Origin: Clostridia bacterium
GTDB lineage: Bacteria > Bacillota > Clostridia > RUG12999
DNA: 64,000 nt
Direction: 5' to 3'
Assembly (NCBI GenBank): GCA_022801925.1
Contig: JAAWTG010000006.1
Location: 1 to 64,000 of the forward strand
Under the pieces are notes generated by a model. It worked only from the letters and a program-made list of their open reading frames with translations, did not search any database and was not told the origin of the DNA. Below are positions 55,837 to 64,000 of this stretch, one piece after another. Made by a program: the position numbers and the translations under genes. The stretch's first letter is position 1, and the number at the start of each line of letters is the position of its first letter.

Positions 55837-58038
55837 ATGAAAACCAAATCTACCTTACTGCACAGAGCATGTCCATTGCTGGTGCTGTTCACTTTATTTT
55901 GTTCGCTTTTTGCAGGTTCTATTGCCGCGGAAGAACAAACGATAAGCATCCAGATTGCCGTTGCGGGACAGTCGGACAGCGGTTTTACTTTCCTGTCCCA
56001 ACCGGCAGCTGTCGAACTGGAAAGCGAAAATGCTAATGTATTTGCCGCTTTACAGACTTCCGGTATCACCTATGAAGCAACCGGCAGCTATGTGACTTCC
56101 ATTTTGGGACAAGCTGCTTCCGGCATGGACGGCTGGCAGTTTACCATCAATGACACGCTTGTTTCTGTTGGCGCACAGCAAGCGGCGCTCTCTGACGGTG
56201 ACGTTGTTCTATGGATTTATACCAAAGGCAGCAACGATTATCTCATGCCGACTTGGGAAGCTATGACCGGTACTGCACCGGCAAACAAAACAGAGTCCGA
56301 AGCGCTTATTGGCGACGGCACGGGCGTTACACTGGACGCGGACGGCTCATTGCTGACGCTTTCCACTGCGCCTGCATCTATTACATACGCCAGCGCGGGC
56401 ATTGGCGGCAGCGTGTTGTCTCAGGCATATCTGACCAAAGATGTACCGCTGGTTGTCAAAGACTATTCGCTGACCAATGTAACAGGAACCCCCACCAATT
56501 TGCAGCTTACTTTAACAGAGGACGGTATTCTGGCGGCGCCCGCTGACCCTGAAAAACCGGTTCAGGTTGACGCATTTTTGCTGCAGGCGGACGGCATGGT
56601 TTTCCGTCCCACCTCGATTACCTATACGCCGCAGACCGTTTCGGCGGAAATCAGCGTTCAGTTTGCCATTGCGGGTCAAGATGACAACGGATTTTCTTTC
56701 CTTGTTCAGCCTGCTCCGCTCACTTTGACAGCTGAGCAGCCACAGACCGTGCTTGGCACTTTAATTGCTTCCGGCACGGAATATGAAGCGACAGACGGTT
56801 TTGTCACCTCTGTAAACGGCATTGCAGCGGAAGGCATGGACGGCTGGCAGTTTCATGTCAATGACACGCCGGTTGCCACAGCGTCGGACAAAACCGCTTT
56901 GCAGCAAGGCGACACGGTTCTTTGGGTCTACAGCAAGGCGGATAACGGCTATCTCATGCCGACTTGGGAAGCCATGACCGGTACTGCGCCGGCAAACAAA
57001 CAGCAACCGGACGCAATGATTGGCGATGGCAAAACCATTCAGCTTTCCGATTCGGAAACCAAACTCACGCTTGACCCTGCGCCTGCTTCTGTGACATTTG
57101 CCTGCGCAAGTGCAAGCAGCAGCGTGTTGGCGCAAAGCTGGCTGACTGCCGGCGAGCCGCTCGTTTTAAAAACCTTTACTTTAGACAAACTTTCCGGTAC
57201 GGACACCAATTTGCAAGTCACGTTAAAAGACGGTGCATTCTATCTTGCGCCGGCAGATACCAAAAAAGCAGTAGATGTGAAACAATTCAGTCTGCAAGTT
57301 GATGGCGTGAACTATCGCGCTGCGGCGGTTTCCTACCAGCCAGCGACCAGTACGCCGACACCGACTCCAACTCCCACGCCCGGTCGTCCCAGCGGCGGCG
57401 GTCGCCCCAGTGGCAGCGGCAGCGGCGGTGGCGGAAGTGTTGTTGTGGTTCCGCCGACTTCCACGCCGGACACTTCTGCCGGCGGACAGCCTGCTCCAAC
57501 TCCCGCGCCCATTGGCACAGAATTTTCACAGTCGGATTGGTTCTATGCTCCGACGGTAGCGCTGATGGAGAAAAATATCATCAAAGGTGACGCGGATACC
57601 GGCGCGGTCCGTCCGAACGATACTATCAACCGCGAAGAAATCGCTTCTTTACTTGTATCTGCTTATGAGCTACCTGTTTTGACACATGAAAATGATTTTG
57701 CAGACAGCACCTCTTCCGATTGGGCGCTGGATTTGCTCTATACACTCAAAGAGCGCGGCGTGATGAACGGAGACGGCAGCGGTATGCAGGGACTGCAGCA
57801 GGCAACCCGCATGGATGTTGCTGTGCTGTTGGCGCGCATGGAAGGCATCACCTCTGCGGACACCGCTGTGTTAGACCGTTTCAGCGACGCTGCTTCCATT
57901 CCGGACTGGGCGCGCGCTTCTGTTGCCGCAATGGTGGAAAAAGGATATTTGTCCGGTTATGAAGATGGTACGCTGCGCCTGGAACAATCTATTTTGCGCT
58001 GCGAGACTTTTGCCCTGCTCTATCGCATGATTGGATAA
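55837..58038 (+). CDS. SLH-anchored protein with two DUF4430 units, B12-regulated
   Basis: 733 residues from ATG 55837 (TAAGGAGGATTCATTTT upstream; the frame is open into the riboswitch but has no start there). Signal peptide (1-31), then two copies of a unit of about 235 residues: DUF4430 (GMDGWQFTINDT and GMDGWQFHVNDT, then VLWIYTKGSNDYL / VLWVYSKADNGYL) followed by a second module beginning with LMPTWEAMTGTAPANK in both. A Thr/Pro and Gly/Ser linker (about 500-560) leads to three SLH modules (565-733). DUF4430 resembles the beta-domain of transcobalamin. Regulation by a cobalamin riboswitch makes a corrinoid-capture role at the wall likely. It is transcribed divergently from the ECF operon. 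Confidence 0.88.
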   Translation: MKTKSTLLHRACPLLVLFTLFCSLFAGSIAAEEQTISIQIAVAGQSDSGFTFLSQPAAVELESENANVFAALQTSGITYEATGSYVTSILGQAASGMDGWQFTINDTLVSVGAQQAALSDGDVVLWIYTKGSNDYLMPTWEAMTGTAPANKTESEALIGDGTGVTLDADGSLLTLSTAPASITYASAGIGGSVLSQAYLTKDVPLVVKDYSLTNVTGTPTNLQLTLTEDGILAAPADPEKPVQVDAFLLQADGMVFRPTSITYTPQTVSAEISVQFAIAGQDDNGFSFLVQPAPLTLTAEQPQTVLGTLIASGTEYEATDGFVTSVNGIAAEGMDGWQFHVNDTPVATASDKTALQQGDTVLWVYSKADNGYLMPTWEAMTGTAPANKQQPDAMIGDGKTIQLSDSETKLTLDPAPASVTFACASASSSVLAQSWLTAGEPLVLKTFTLDKLSGTDTNLQVTLKDGAFYLAPADTKKAVDVKQFSLQVDGVNYRAAAVSYQPATSTPTPTPTPTPGRPSGGGRPSGSGSGGGGSVVVVPPTSTPDTSAGGQPAPTPAPIGTEFSQSDWFYAPTVALMEKNIIKGDADTGAVRPNDTINREEIASLLVSAYELPVLTHENDFADSTSSDWALDLLYTLKERGVMNGDGSGMQGLQQATRMDVAVLLARMEGITSADTAVLDRFSDAASIPDWARASVAAMVEKGYLSGYEDGTLRLEQSILRCETFALLYRMIG

Positions 58039-58195
58039 GTACAGCTATAGGTCAGGACCATACTATTCTTTTTTCTAACAGCAATATTTCCTACTTTATT
58101 CTGACTAGCGCCATTCGCACGAAAATGAATGAATCTATATGAGACAAAGACGCTACTTTTCAGACGATATCCTAATAATTGATAACAATATGATA

Positions 58196-58236
58196 TAAAA
58201 AATGCGTTCGGTAGACAATACCGAACGCATTTTTTA
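58196..58236 (+). terminator. intrinsic terminator of the DUF4430-SLH gene
   Basis: Thirteen-base perfect stem AATGCGTTCGGTA (58201-58213) with 58219-58231, followed by TTTTT. It is about 160 bases after the stop. The stretch between has nothing I recognise. Confidence 0.85.
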
Positions 58237-58307
58237 GCTTTCACTAAACGGTTCATTCTTATATTTTTTTGCAAACCATTATACGATACCTAGGTATACT
58301 TATGGTA

Positions 58308-58587
58308 CCATCACTTGACAAGAGTAACCACGTCTGACCAAAATAAAAATGGCTGCTGACCGCGTTTTCGTCCTTGACTTGCGAAGGGCAAGCCTACGTC
58401 CTCAGCCTTGCCAGCCCCTCATTTTTACCCCGCTGTTTTCGGTCAGATCCTATGGAGTTTTTTCAGCGAAAATCGTGTAAATGATAAGGAATACGAAAGA
58501 GCAGGGCTAGTGCCCGCAAATGAGGATGACGCAATGATTTGCAGGATTTTCGCCGGAAAAACCGCATTTACCTTTGTCAAGTGATGG
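58308..58587. mobile_element. 280-bp MITE, copy 2 (IS630/Tc1-mariner type)
   Basis: Inverted repeats CCATCACTTGACAA and TTGTCAAGTGATGG are perfect here, with TA duplications at 58306-58307 and 58588-58589. Same length as copy 1 and about 95 percent identical by eye. No coding frame. It lies between the terminator of the DUF4430 gene and the ABM-domain gene, 16 bases from the latter's stop codon. Confidence 0.93.
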
Positions 58588-58603
58588 TATCTTCTTTATT
58601 TTA

Positions 58604-58900
58604 TCATTTCTTTTCTTCTACATAGCGTTCTACTCTTAGCTTCAATTTATATTTTCCCCGCAGTGCGGCTATCTGTGTCATTTGCTCTGATCTATGATGC
58701 AAGTCAAGCGCTTCCTGATTCTGCCAGCGGTCAATTAACAGAACCGTTTCTGTATCGTCCATTGGAAAATAATATTCATATTTTTCATTTCCCGCTTCCG
58801 CACGTACTGCACTCACAATTCCGCTTTGCACCATCTCTTCCACAAATTTTCTGGCATTTCCGTTTTTTCCTGTATAATATAAATTGATGGTAATGCTCAT
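58604..58900 (-). CDS. antibiotic biosynthesis monooxygenase (ABM)-domain protein
   Basis: 98 residues, one ABM/dimeric alpha-beta barrel domain with ITINLYYTGKNGNARKFVEE and TVLLIDRWQNQEALDLHHRS. The family includes cofactor-free monooxygenases of quinols and heme-degrading enzymes as well as proteins of unknown role; the substrate is not evident here. AGGGAGG precedes ATG 58900. The frame continues upstream as a fused 169-codon reading, but that part is the neighbouring pseudogene in another frame. Confidence 0.85.
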   Translation of the reverse strand: MSITINLYYTGKNGNARKFVEEMVQSGIVSAVRAEAGNEKYEYYFPMDDTETVLLIDRWQNQEALDLHHRSEQMTQIAALRGKYKLKLRVERYVEEKK

Positions 58901-58935
58901 GGTGTTTTCCTCCCTTGATAGGATAAAATTCGTTT

Positions 58936-59165
58936 TCATATATGTTTCGGCAGTGGCAAACCATTTGACAGTATCCACTTCACATTTTCGGAAATCTCCT
59001 TTGTGCCATCCGCTTTGATTACAGGGCAGGAAAGCATCCGAAGCCACCGCTCTGTTTTCTCCATGGAACGAGTGGCGGCAAGCGTTGTTTTGCTGCTTCC
59101 GTTCGCACCGCATATCACAATCCCCCCGCCATATTTATCTCCGCCGCTCTGTTCATGAAATTGAA
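58936..59165 (-). pseudogene. remnant of a P-loop ATPase/kinase gene
   Basis: The translated minus strand gives GGGIVICGANGSSKTTL, a Walker A loop in which the usual GSGKTT is GSSKTT, then jumps within about 25 residues to CPVIKADGTKEISENVKWI and stops at 58936. In intact relatives about 100 residues separate these parts. No start codon or ribosome site precedes the loop. It looks like an internal deletion of a small nucleotide-binding protein, followed by decay. It is 36 bases from the ABM gene. Confidence 0.7.
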
Positions 59166-59260
59166 CCTCTATTTCCTAATTAAAATATTTACCATCGCCA
59201 TGAATGAATAGAGTTATTACTTTCTTTTCATATGATTTTTTTCTTAGAAATGCACAAATA

Positions 59261-60982
59261 TTATATATATACTATATCTTTACATAACAAAGATATTTCA
59301 GAATCTGTTATTCTATCACCTTTACTAAAAGAGTCCTCAATATTAATCATAATTAGTTTTGCATCCAGCAACACATCATTAATTGTCCGTAAATTACTTC
59401 TTAACGCTAACTTAGTAATTATATCTGTTATTACTGCATCAGTATATATATGTAAATGTTCACCCAACATTTTCAGCCCATATTCAACTTTTCCAGTATG
59501 TACAATTGAATTTCTTGTCCTATATAACCTATAGATATGCCATTTGACTCGTTTTATATATTTTTGAGAAATTCTAAAAATCTCGTTTTTTGACCTTCGT
59601 AAATTCCACAGGTTATATATTTTATTTCTTATTACTGGAAATTTTTCTAATTTCCCGAAATACTCCTCTCGCAATTCTTCAAATTCAGGAAAGAATATAA
59701 ATTTTGCTATATACTCCTCTTCCAATGTGCCTTTTGAATATCCCAATTTATAGAGCAAATTTGCATAATCATCTCTATCTAAATTATCTCTTAAGTCCCC
59801 ACTAATATTTGAAAACACATTAGAAAAATAGTCCTTTTGAAGCACTGGTGTTAAATTATTTATTACACCATCAATTTTTGATTCACTATTAATATCTAAT
59901 CCTACCATTTCAAGTATTGACCAAAGACTTAAAAAACCATCTTTCAAATCCAATTGTTGTATAGCATCATTATGCAAATCTATCATTCTATTAAGTTTTG
60001 TATATGTCAATGTATCTTTTTTCTGACAGTTTAATATTATTTTATCTACTATTTTTGTTAAATCTGCCTGTGGTTCAATTTCAATTGATTTATAACCTAA
60101 AGGTTTTACAGGTATCTTTATACATATATCACGTTCTAAGTCTATTACTGCACCAAAATTTCTTATAAACTGTTTGCTATTATTACTTATAACTCTATAA
60201 AATTTAATAAAAATATTCAATCTTTCATATGCTTTTTTCATTGCCGAATAATTATCATAACTCTTAATAATAAAGTATCCCATAAAATCCGTTTCTTTTT
60301 TACTAATTTTAATGTTTTTATTTTCCTCAAAAGTTATTTTTAAACGTTTCATCATAAGTGTTTTATACTTTTCTAAATGCTTTAAAAAAGAAAAATAAAC
60401 TTTAAATTCCCTGTCTTTTAAAACAAAACTATCTATGAAATCCATAAAACACTTTTTCGGATTCTCTATCCTAGCAGATAAAATCTCTCGCATATAATTA
60501 TACACATAATCTGCCGAATATCCCATACATACTATCATAGTTATCCATGCACGTATTCCAAATTCCACTTCATTTTTGTGATTATGCATAAGTACGTGTT
60601 TCTTTATATAGTCAACAGCTAGAGACAAATATTTATGAGATGAAATTTGATTATTCAAATAGTGAATCGTTTGTCTCCTGTCTTTTTTCATACTTTTAAC
60701 AATATAATCAATATGCAAATCACCAAAATAGTCTCTTAATATTTTATCATTCTCAACATTATTGACCAGTTCATTGAAAATCTGCTCTAGTTGATAATCA
60801 CCAATTCTTTTTTGGACAACTTCTTTTTCTACGGTTATATATTCAAGCAACAACATCTTTGTGTTATATACCGGCATTCTCACAATATCACCTGAATAAT
60901 GAAATAGCATTTCCTCAAGCCGCTGAAAAAAGAATAATATACAATCATGCTCTTTCTCCCAATTCTGAACCAAGTATTTCAT
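59261..60982 (-). CDS. HEPN-like protein of unknown function (573 aa)
   Basis: 573 residues, rich in Lys, Ile and Asn and clearly more AT-rich than its neighbours, so probably acquired by transfer. Mostly helical. Near residue 490 it has the sequence RTRNSIVHTG, the R-x4-H motif of HEPN domains, preceded by long helices (IFRISQKYIKRVKWHIY), as in C-terminal HEPN domains of Apea or RloC-type proteins. HEPN RNases often act in phage defence or abortive infection. I recognise no other domain. The gene stands alone between rplQ and the ABM gene, behind its own promoter. A defence role is inference; no partner nuclease or toxin gene is visible. Confidence 0.65.
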   Translation of the reverse strand: MKYLVQNWEKEHDCILFFFQRLEEMLFHYSGDIVRMPVYNTKMLLLEYITVEKEVVQKRIGDYQLEQIFNELVNNVENDKILRDYFGDLHIDYIVKSMKKDRRQTIHYLNNQISSHKYLSLAVDYIKKHVLMHNHKNEVEFGIRAWITMIVCMGYSADYVYNYMREILSARIENPKKCFMDFIDSFVLKDREFKVYFSFLKHLEKYKTLMMKRLKITFEENKNIKISKKETDFMGYFIIKSYDNYSAMKKAYERLNIFIKFYRVISNNSKQFIRNFGAVIDLERDICIKIPVKPLGYKSIEIEPQADLTKIVDKIILNCQKKDTLTYTKLNRMIDLHNDAIQQLDLKDGFLSLWSILEMVGLDINSESKIDGVINNLTPVLQKDYFSNVFSNISGDLRDNLDRDDYANLLYKLGYSKGTLEEEYIAKFIFFPEFEELREEYFGKLEKFPVIRNKIYNLWNLRRSKNEIFRISQKYIKRVKWHIYRLYRTRNSIVHTGKVEYGLKMLGEHLHIYTDAVITDIITKLALRSNLRTINDVLLDAKLIMINIEDSFSKGDRITDSEISLLCKDIVYI

Positions 60983-61085
60983 AAAAACACTCCCTATATA
61001 AATTCTGCAATTTATTGATTTCGCGCGAAGTGGCGAAACAGTCCGGCTTGCTTTTCAACTCCGTATAGTAGTCACTTATATGGTT

Positions 61086-61095
61086 ATTATACCAT
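61086..61095 (-). promoter_or_regulatory. extended -10 promoter of the HEPN-like gene
   Basis: ATGGTATAAT (extended -10 with TGG) on the minus strand, about 105 bases before the ATG at 60982, behind the terminator of the ribosomal protein operon. No good -35 is seen. Confidence 0.5.
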
Positions 61096-61130
61096 ACATT
61101 TCCCAGGAAATCTATTCTTTTTATTGCAAC

Positions 61131-61168
61131 AAAAAATGAGATGCCGGAACATTCCATGCATCTCATTT
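61131..61168 (-). terminator. intrinsic terminator of the alpha operon
   Basis: Stem AAATGAGATGC/GCATCTCATTT on the minus strand ending in TTTTTTG, 18 bases after the rplQ stop. Confidence 0.85.
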
Positions 61169-61185
61169 CCTTATCATACAAAATT

Positions 61186-61530
61186 TTAGTCAACCAGTTC
61201 CAAAATCGCCATGGGCGCTGCGTCTCCGCGGCGCGGACCAGCTTTGATGATTCTGGTATATCCGCCATTTCTTTCTGCGTATTTCGGCGCAATTTCATCG
61301 AAGAGTTTCACAACTACTTCACGCTTTGTGATAAAGCCCAGCGCCTGGCGTTTTGTATGCAAGGTATTTTTCTTTCCAAGGGTAATCATTTTTTCAGCGA
61401 GCGAACGAACTTCTTTCGCTTTTGCTTCTGTCGTCATGATTTTTCCGTTTTCCAGCAATGATGTTACCAGATTTCTCAGCATCATCATTCTGTGCGCGGT
61501 CGGACGACCCAGTTTTCTTGTACCTGGCAT
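61186..61530 (-). CDS. rplQ: 50S ribosomal protein L17
   Basis: 114 residues with the family start [19 protein letters not shown] and end [15 protein letters not shown]. Binds 23S rRNA near the tunnel exit. Last gene of the alpha operon, 37 bases after rpoA, before the operon terminator. Confidence 0.98.
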   Translation of the reverse strand: MPGTRKLGRPTAHRMMMLRNLVTSLLENGKIMTTEAKAKEVRSLAEKMITLGKKNTLHTKRQALGFITKREVVVKLFDEIAPKYAERNGGYTRIIKAGPRRGDAAPMAILELVD

Positions 61531-61567
61531 ATCTCTTCAGCCTCCTTTGCGGGTTTATTTCGGAATT

Positions 61568-62515
61568 TTATTCTTCTTCTCTGCTCAGTGACAGACCCAG
61601 TGCATGCAGTTTTCCAATGACTTCTTCCAGGGATTTGCGTCCCAGGTTCCGAACCTTAATCATGTCCTCTTCGGTACGGTTGATTAAGTCTTCTACCGTA
61701 TTGATTCCCGCGCGTTTCAAACAGTTATACGCACGAACCGACAAATCCAGTTCTTCAATTGTCATTTCCAGCACTTTTTCCTTCTTGTTATCATCTTTTT
61801 CAATGATAATTTCCGTATTTTTCGCGTTGTCTGACAATTCAATGAAGAAACTCAAATAGTCGCTCAAAATTTTTGCACTGATACTAACCGCCTCATCCGG
61901 CGACACAATACCATTGGTCCACACTTCAATGGTTAGCTTGTCATAATCGGTAATCTGTCCCACACGGGTGTTTTCCACCACGTAGTTCACTTTGTGAACC
62001 GGCGTATAGATGGAATCCATCTGAATGGTACCGATAATGCCGCTGCCCGTTTTATTTTTTTCTGATGGCACATATCCTCTGCCTTTATCCACAGTCATAT
62101 CCATCACCAAACTGCCATCGCTGCTTAGCGTCGCGATATGCAAATCTGGATTCAGGATTTCCACGTCGGCATCTGTTTTGATATCACCTGCGCGAACTTC
62201 GCCTTCTCCGTTCATTTCCACAGAAAGCGTCCGCGGTCCTTCGCCATCAATCTTTACAACCAGTTGTTTCAGATTGAGGACAATCTCGGTCACATCTTCT
62301 TTTACGCCATCAATTTTGGATATTTCGTGTTGAACACCTTCAATTTTTACGGAAGTTACTGCCGTTCCTTCCAGAGAGGACAGCATGATTCTGCGCAGGG
62401 AGTTTCCCAGCGTGATACCATATCCTCGCTCCAGCGGTTCTACGACGAACTTCCCATAGGTACCGTCCGAACTCAACTCCACCCGCTCGATACGCGGTCT
62501 TTCAATTTCTATCAT
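61568..62515 (-). CDS. rpoA: DNA-directed RNA polymerase subunit alpha
   Basis: 315 residues, full length. N-terminal dimerisation domain with [19 protein letters not shown] near residue 33 and a C-terminal domain from about 245 with [20 protein letters not shown] and [19 protein letters not shown], which contacts promoter DNA and activators. It forms the scaffold on which RNA polymerase assembles. It is separated from rpsD by an unusually long spacer (264 bases). Confidence 0.98.
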   Translation of the reverse strand: MIEIERPRIERVELSSDGTYGKFVVEPLERGYGITLGNSLRRIMLSSLEGTAVTSVKIEGVQHEISKIDGVKEDVTEIVLNLKQLVVKIDGEGPRTLSVEMNGEGEVRAGDIKTDADVEILNPDLHIATLSSDGSLVMDMTVDKGRGYVPSEKNKTGSGIIGTIQMDSIYTPVHKVNYVVENTRVGQITDYDKLTIEVWTNGIVSPDEAVSISAKILSDYLSFFIELSDNAKNTEIIIEKDDNKKEKVLEMTIEELDLSVRAYNCLKRAGINTVEDLINRTEEDMIKVRNLGRKSLEEVIGKLHALGLSLSREEE

Positions 62516-62779
62516 CTCGTAACCCTCCTTATGACTTGAAGCAGAACATTTTCCCCTACTCGTATGTTTCGGGGCGTTTTCGTCGGCTATGCCGCAAACG
62601 CCTTGTCTGGTGGGAAAGAGTCTGCCGTCTTTCGCCGTTTCATCAACATTTCTAATAAGACCCTATTTCTGTTTGACCGGCATCCGGTCTGTGGAGGCAT
62701 TCTGCACTCCACATCCTTTCTACCTGCCGCGGCCTTATATTCACTCACTTTATGAGGGCGATATACAGGCATCCATTTA
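62516..62779 (-). other. structured 264-base spacer between rpsD and rpoA
   Basis: No gene. On the transcribed strand several short stems are seen: GTGGAG/CTCCAC (about 62689-62710), ACCGG/CCGGT close to it, and GGCGTTT/AAACGCC (about 62573-62602), ending before AAGGAGGG at the rpoA start. It could be a regulatory or processing leader for rpoA, or the trace of an old insertion. I found no repeat of it in the window. Confidence 0.4.
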
Positions 62780-63406
62780 TTATTTGGAGTAAAGCTCAAC
62801 AATCAAGTGTTCTTCCAGCGGGATTTCAACATCTTCACGCGCCGGTGTGGAAACCACTTTTGCTTCCATCGCATCGCCGTTATATTCTAACCAAGTCGGT
62901 TTTGTTCTGTTTGCATTCGCTTCCACGTTATTTTTGAATTTATCCAATGCTGCACTCTTTTCAGAGAGTTTAATCACATCTCCGACTTTCAGCAGAATGG
63001 AAGAAATTGTCACTCTTCTGCCATTGATTTCAAAATGACCGTGACGAATCAGCTGACGCGCTTCCGCACGGGACATGGTAAATCCCAATTTATAAACCGC
63101 GTTGTCCAGCCGGCTCTCCAAAATTGCCAGCAGGTTTTCACCTGTAACACCTTTTTTGTTTGAAGCCATTTCAAAATATTTCCGGAATTGTTTTTCCAGA
63201 ACGCCGTAGTGTCTTCTTGCTTTCTGTTTTTCACGCAACTGCAGTCCGTATTCCGACAGTTTCTTACGGCTCATGCCATGTTGCCCCGGCGCATATTTTC
63301 TTCTGTTAATCGCACATTTATCCGAGTAGCATCTGTCGCCTTTGAGATATAACTTATCTCCTTCACGGCGGCACAGTCTACATACCGGTCCAGTATATCT
63401 TGCCAT
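62780..63406 (-). CDS. rpsD: 30S ribosomal protein S4
   Basis: 208 residues. N-terminal four-cysteine zinc-type site with cysteines at 9, 12, 26 and 31 ([18 protein letters not shown]), the C+ form of S4, and an S4 RNA-binding domain with [19 protein letters not shown]. Primary binder of the 16S 5' domain. In E. coli S4 represses its operon; whether that applies here is not known. Confidence 0.98.
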   Translation of the reverse strand: MARYTGPVCRLCRREGDKLYLKGDRCYSDKCAINRRKYAPGQHGMSRKKLSEYGLQLREKQKARRHYGVLEKQFRKYFEMASNKKGVTGENLLAILESRLDNAVYKLGFTMSRAEARQLIRHGHFEINGRRVTISSILLKVGDVIKLSEKSAALDKFKNNVEANANRTKPTWLEYNGDAMEAKVVSTPAREDVEIPLEEHLIVELYSK

Positions 63407-63435
63407 GTTTCGTTTGCACCTCCACTCTTTTCAAA

Positions 63436-63834
63436 TTACACTCTTCTTCTTTTCGGCGGTCTGCAGCCGTTGTGCGGAATTGGTGTTGTATCCTTAATCA
63501 TGGTAACTTCCAATCCAGCCGTCTGCAACGCACGAATTGCCGCTTCACGACCAGCACCCGGTCCTTTTACGAAAACTTCAACGGTTTTCAGACCGTGTTC
63601 CATTGCAGCGTTTGCTGCGGTTTCCGCTGCCATCTGCGCTGCAAACGGCGTGTTTTTACGGGAACCTCTAAAGCCCAGTCCGCCGGCGCTTGCCCAAGAC
63701 AGAGCGTTGCCCGCTGTGTCCGTGATAGTAACAATAGTGTTATTGAAAGTTGAACGGATATGCACCGCACCTCTATCTACATGTTTTTTCTCGCGACGTT
63801 TTCTTGTACCTTTTTTCGTAGCCGTCTTTGCCAT
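63436..63834 (-). CDS. rpsK: 30S ribosomal protein S11
   Basis: 132 residues with the family end [18 protein letters not shown] and core [16 protein letters not shown]. Part of the platform of the small subunit. It lies 29 bases before rpsD and follows rpsM by 49 bases. Confidence 0.98.
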   Translation of the reverse strand: MAKTATKKGTRKRREKKHVDRGAVHIRSTFNNTIVTITDTAGNALSWASAGGLGFRGSRKNTPFAAQMAAETAANAAMEHGLKTVEVFVKGPGAGREAAIRALQTAGLEVTMIKDTTPIPHNGCRPPKRRRV

Positions 63835-63883
63835 TTTGCACTCTCCCTCCCCACTTATGGTTTTGGTTGATTCAAATCATCTA

Positions 63884-64000
63884 TTATTTTTTCTTGTTTG
63901 CAATTGTCTTTCTGGGACCTTTGCGGGTTCTTGCATTGGTTTTTGTTTTCTGACCGCGTACCGGCAGACCTTTTCTGTGTCTGATGCCGCGGTAGCAACC
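63884..64000 (-). CDS. rpsM: 30S ribosomal protein S13, 5' end beyond window
   Basis: The last 38 codons are present: [17 protein letters not shown], then [19 protein letters not shown] and a stop at 63884. This is the C-terminal tail of S13. The rest lies outside the window. Confidence 0.96.
   Translation of the reverse strand, partial: GCYRGIRHRKGLPVRGQKTKTNARTRKGPRKTIANKKK

Noticed and set aside
60945-61298. 117-codon minus-strand frame between rplQ and the HEPN gene
   Set aside because: It overlaps rplQ in another frame and crosses the operon terminator.

Overview
The window is a bacterial chromosome segment from a low-to-mid GC Clostridia-type Firmicute that very probably lives in the mouse gut. 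The Clostridia assignment rests on a complete SCIFF peptide and SCIFF maturase pair (26164-26307, 24599-25972), the gene order queA-tgt-yajC-TIGR04086-SCIFF, SecD/SecF as separate proteins, SLH-anchored surface proteins, lipobox lipoproteins and Gram-positive ribosome binding sites and promoters. The mouse link comes from the first 99 bases, which are not bacterial: they read as mouse major (gamma) satellite DNA fused to a truncated bacterial gene, a chimeric contig end.

Layout. 1-14.1 kb (minus strand) is a polysaccharide-utilisation operon: a tandem-repeat secreted protein, a solute-binding lipoprotein and two LplB/YtcP-type permeases, two SLH proteins, a secreted heparinase II/III-like lyase with a discoidin domain, and an intracellular heparinase-like enzyme cut by the contig end. 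A membrane-bound sensor/AraC regulator (14.3-16.5 kb) precedes it. 16.8-29.5 kb holds housekeeping genes: guaA, a B12-binding radical SAM protein, a Nudix ADP-sugar pyrophosphatase, secF/secD, an HD phosphohydrolase, the SCIFF system, yajC, tgt and queA. 29.8-32.8 kb has no ordinary gene on the minus strand but a perfect TTGACA-17-TATAAT promoter, about 0.9 kb of hairpin-rich sequence and a strong terminator, so I call it a large non-coding RNA. Two tandem-HTH regulators diverge from it, followed by an XRE gene broken by a 280-bp MITE.

32.8-46.8 kb is a second polysaccharide locus: a GH123/DUF6067-like enzyme, an SLH-anchored heparinase-like lyase of 1392 residues, a 1473-residue Ig/discoidin/SLH protein and a 906-residue SLH protein paralogous to the 828-residue one in the first locus. 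47.0-58.0 kb is a cobalamin locus. A minus-strand operon encodes an SLH-anchored alpha/alpha-barrel protein, a DUF4430 lipoprotein, EcfT, a fused EcfA1A2, an ECF S component and a GH95-like enzyme. Divergent to it, a cobalamin riboswitch controls an SLH protein with two DUF4430 units. Alpha/alpha barrel plus DUF4430 is the domain pair of animal intrinsic factor and transcobalamin, here split over separate surface proteins next to a vitamin transporter.

58.0-61.0 kb is an AT-rich accessory patch with the second MITE copy, an ABM-domain enzyme, the remnant of a P-loop gene and a HEPN-like protein. 61.1-64.0 kb is the alpha operon (rpsM-rpsK-rpsD-rpoA-rplQ).

Together the accessory genes describe a surface built on SLH anchoring: lyases and binding proteins are displayed on the wall, oligosaccharides and corrinoids are captured there, and ABC/ECF importers take them in. 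The glycan substrate is unproven; the heparinase fold also covers alginate and other uronan lyases, and no sulfatase or unsaturated-uronyl hydrolase is visible here.
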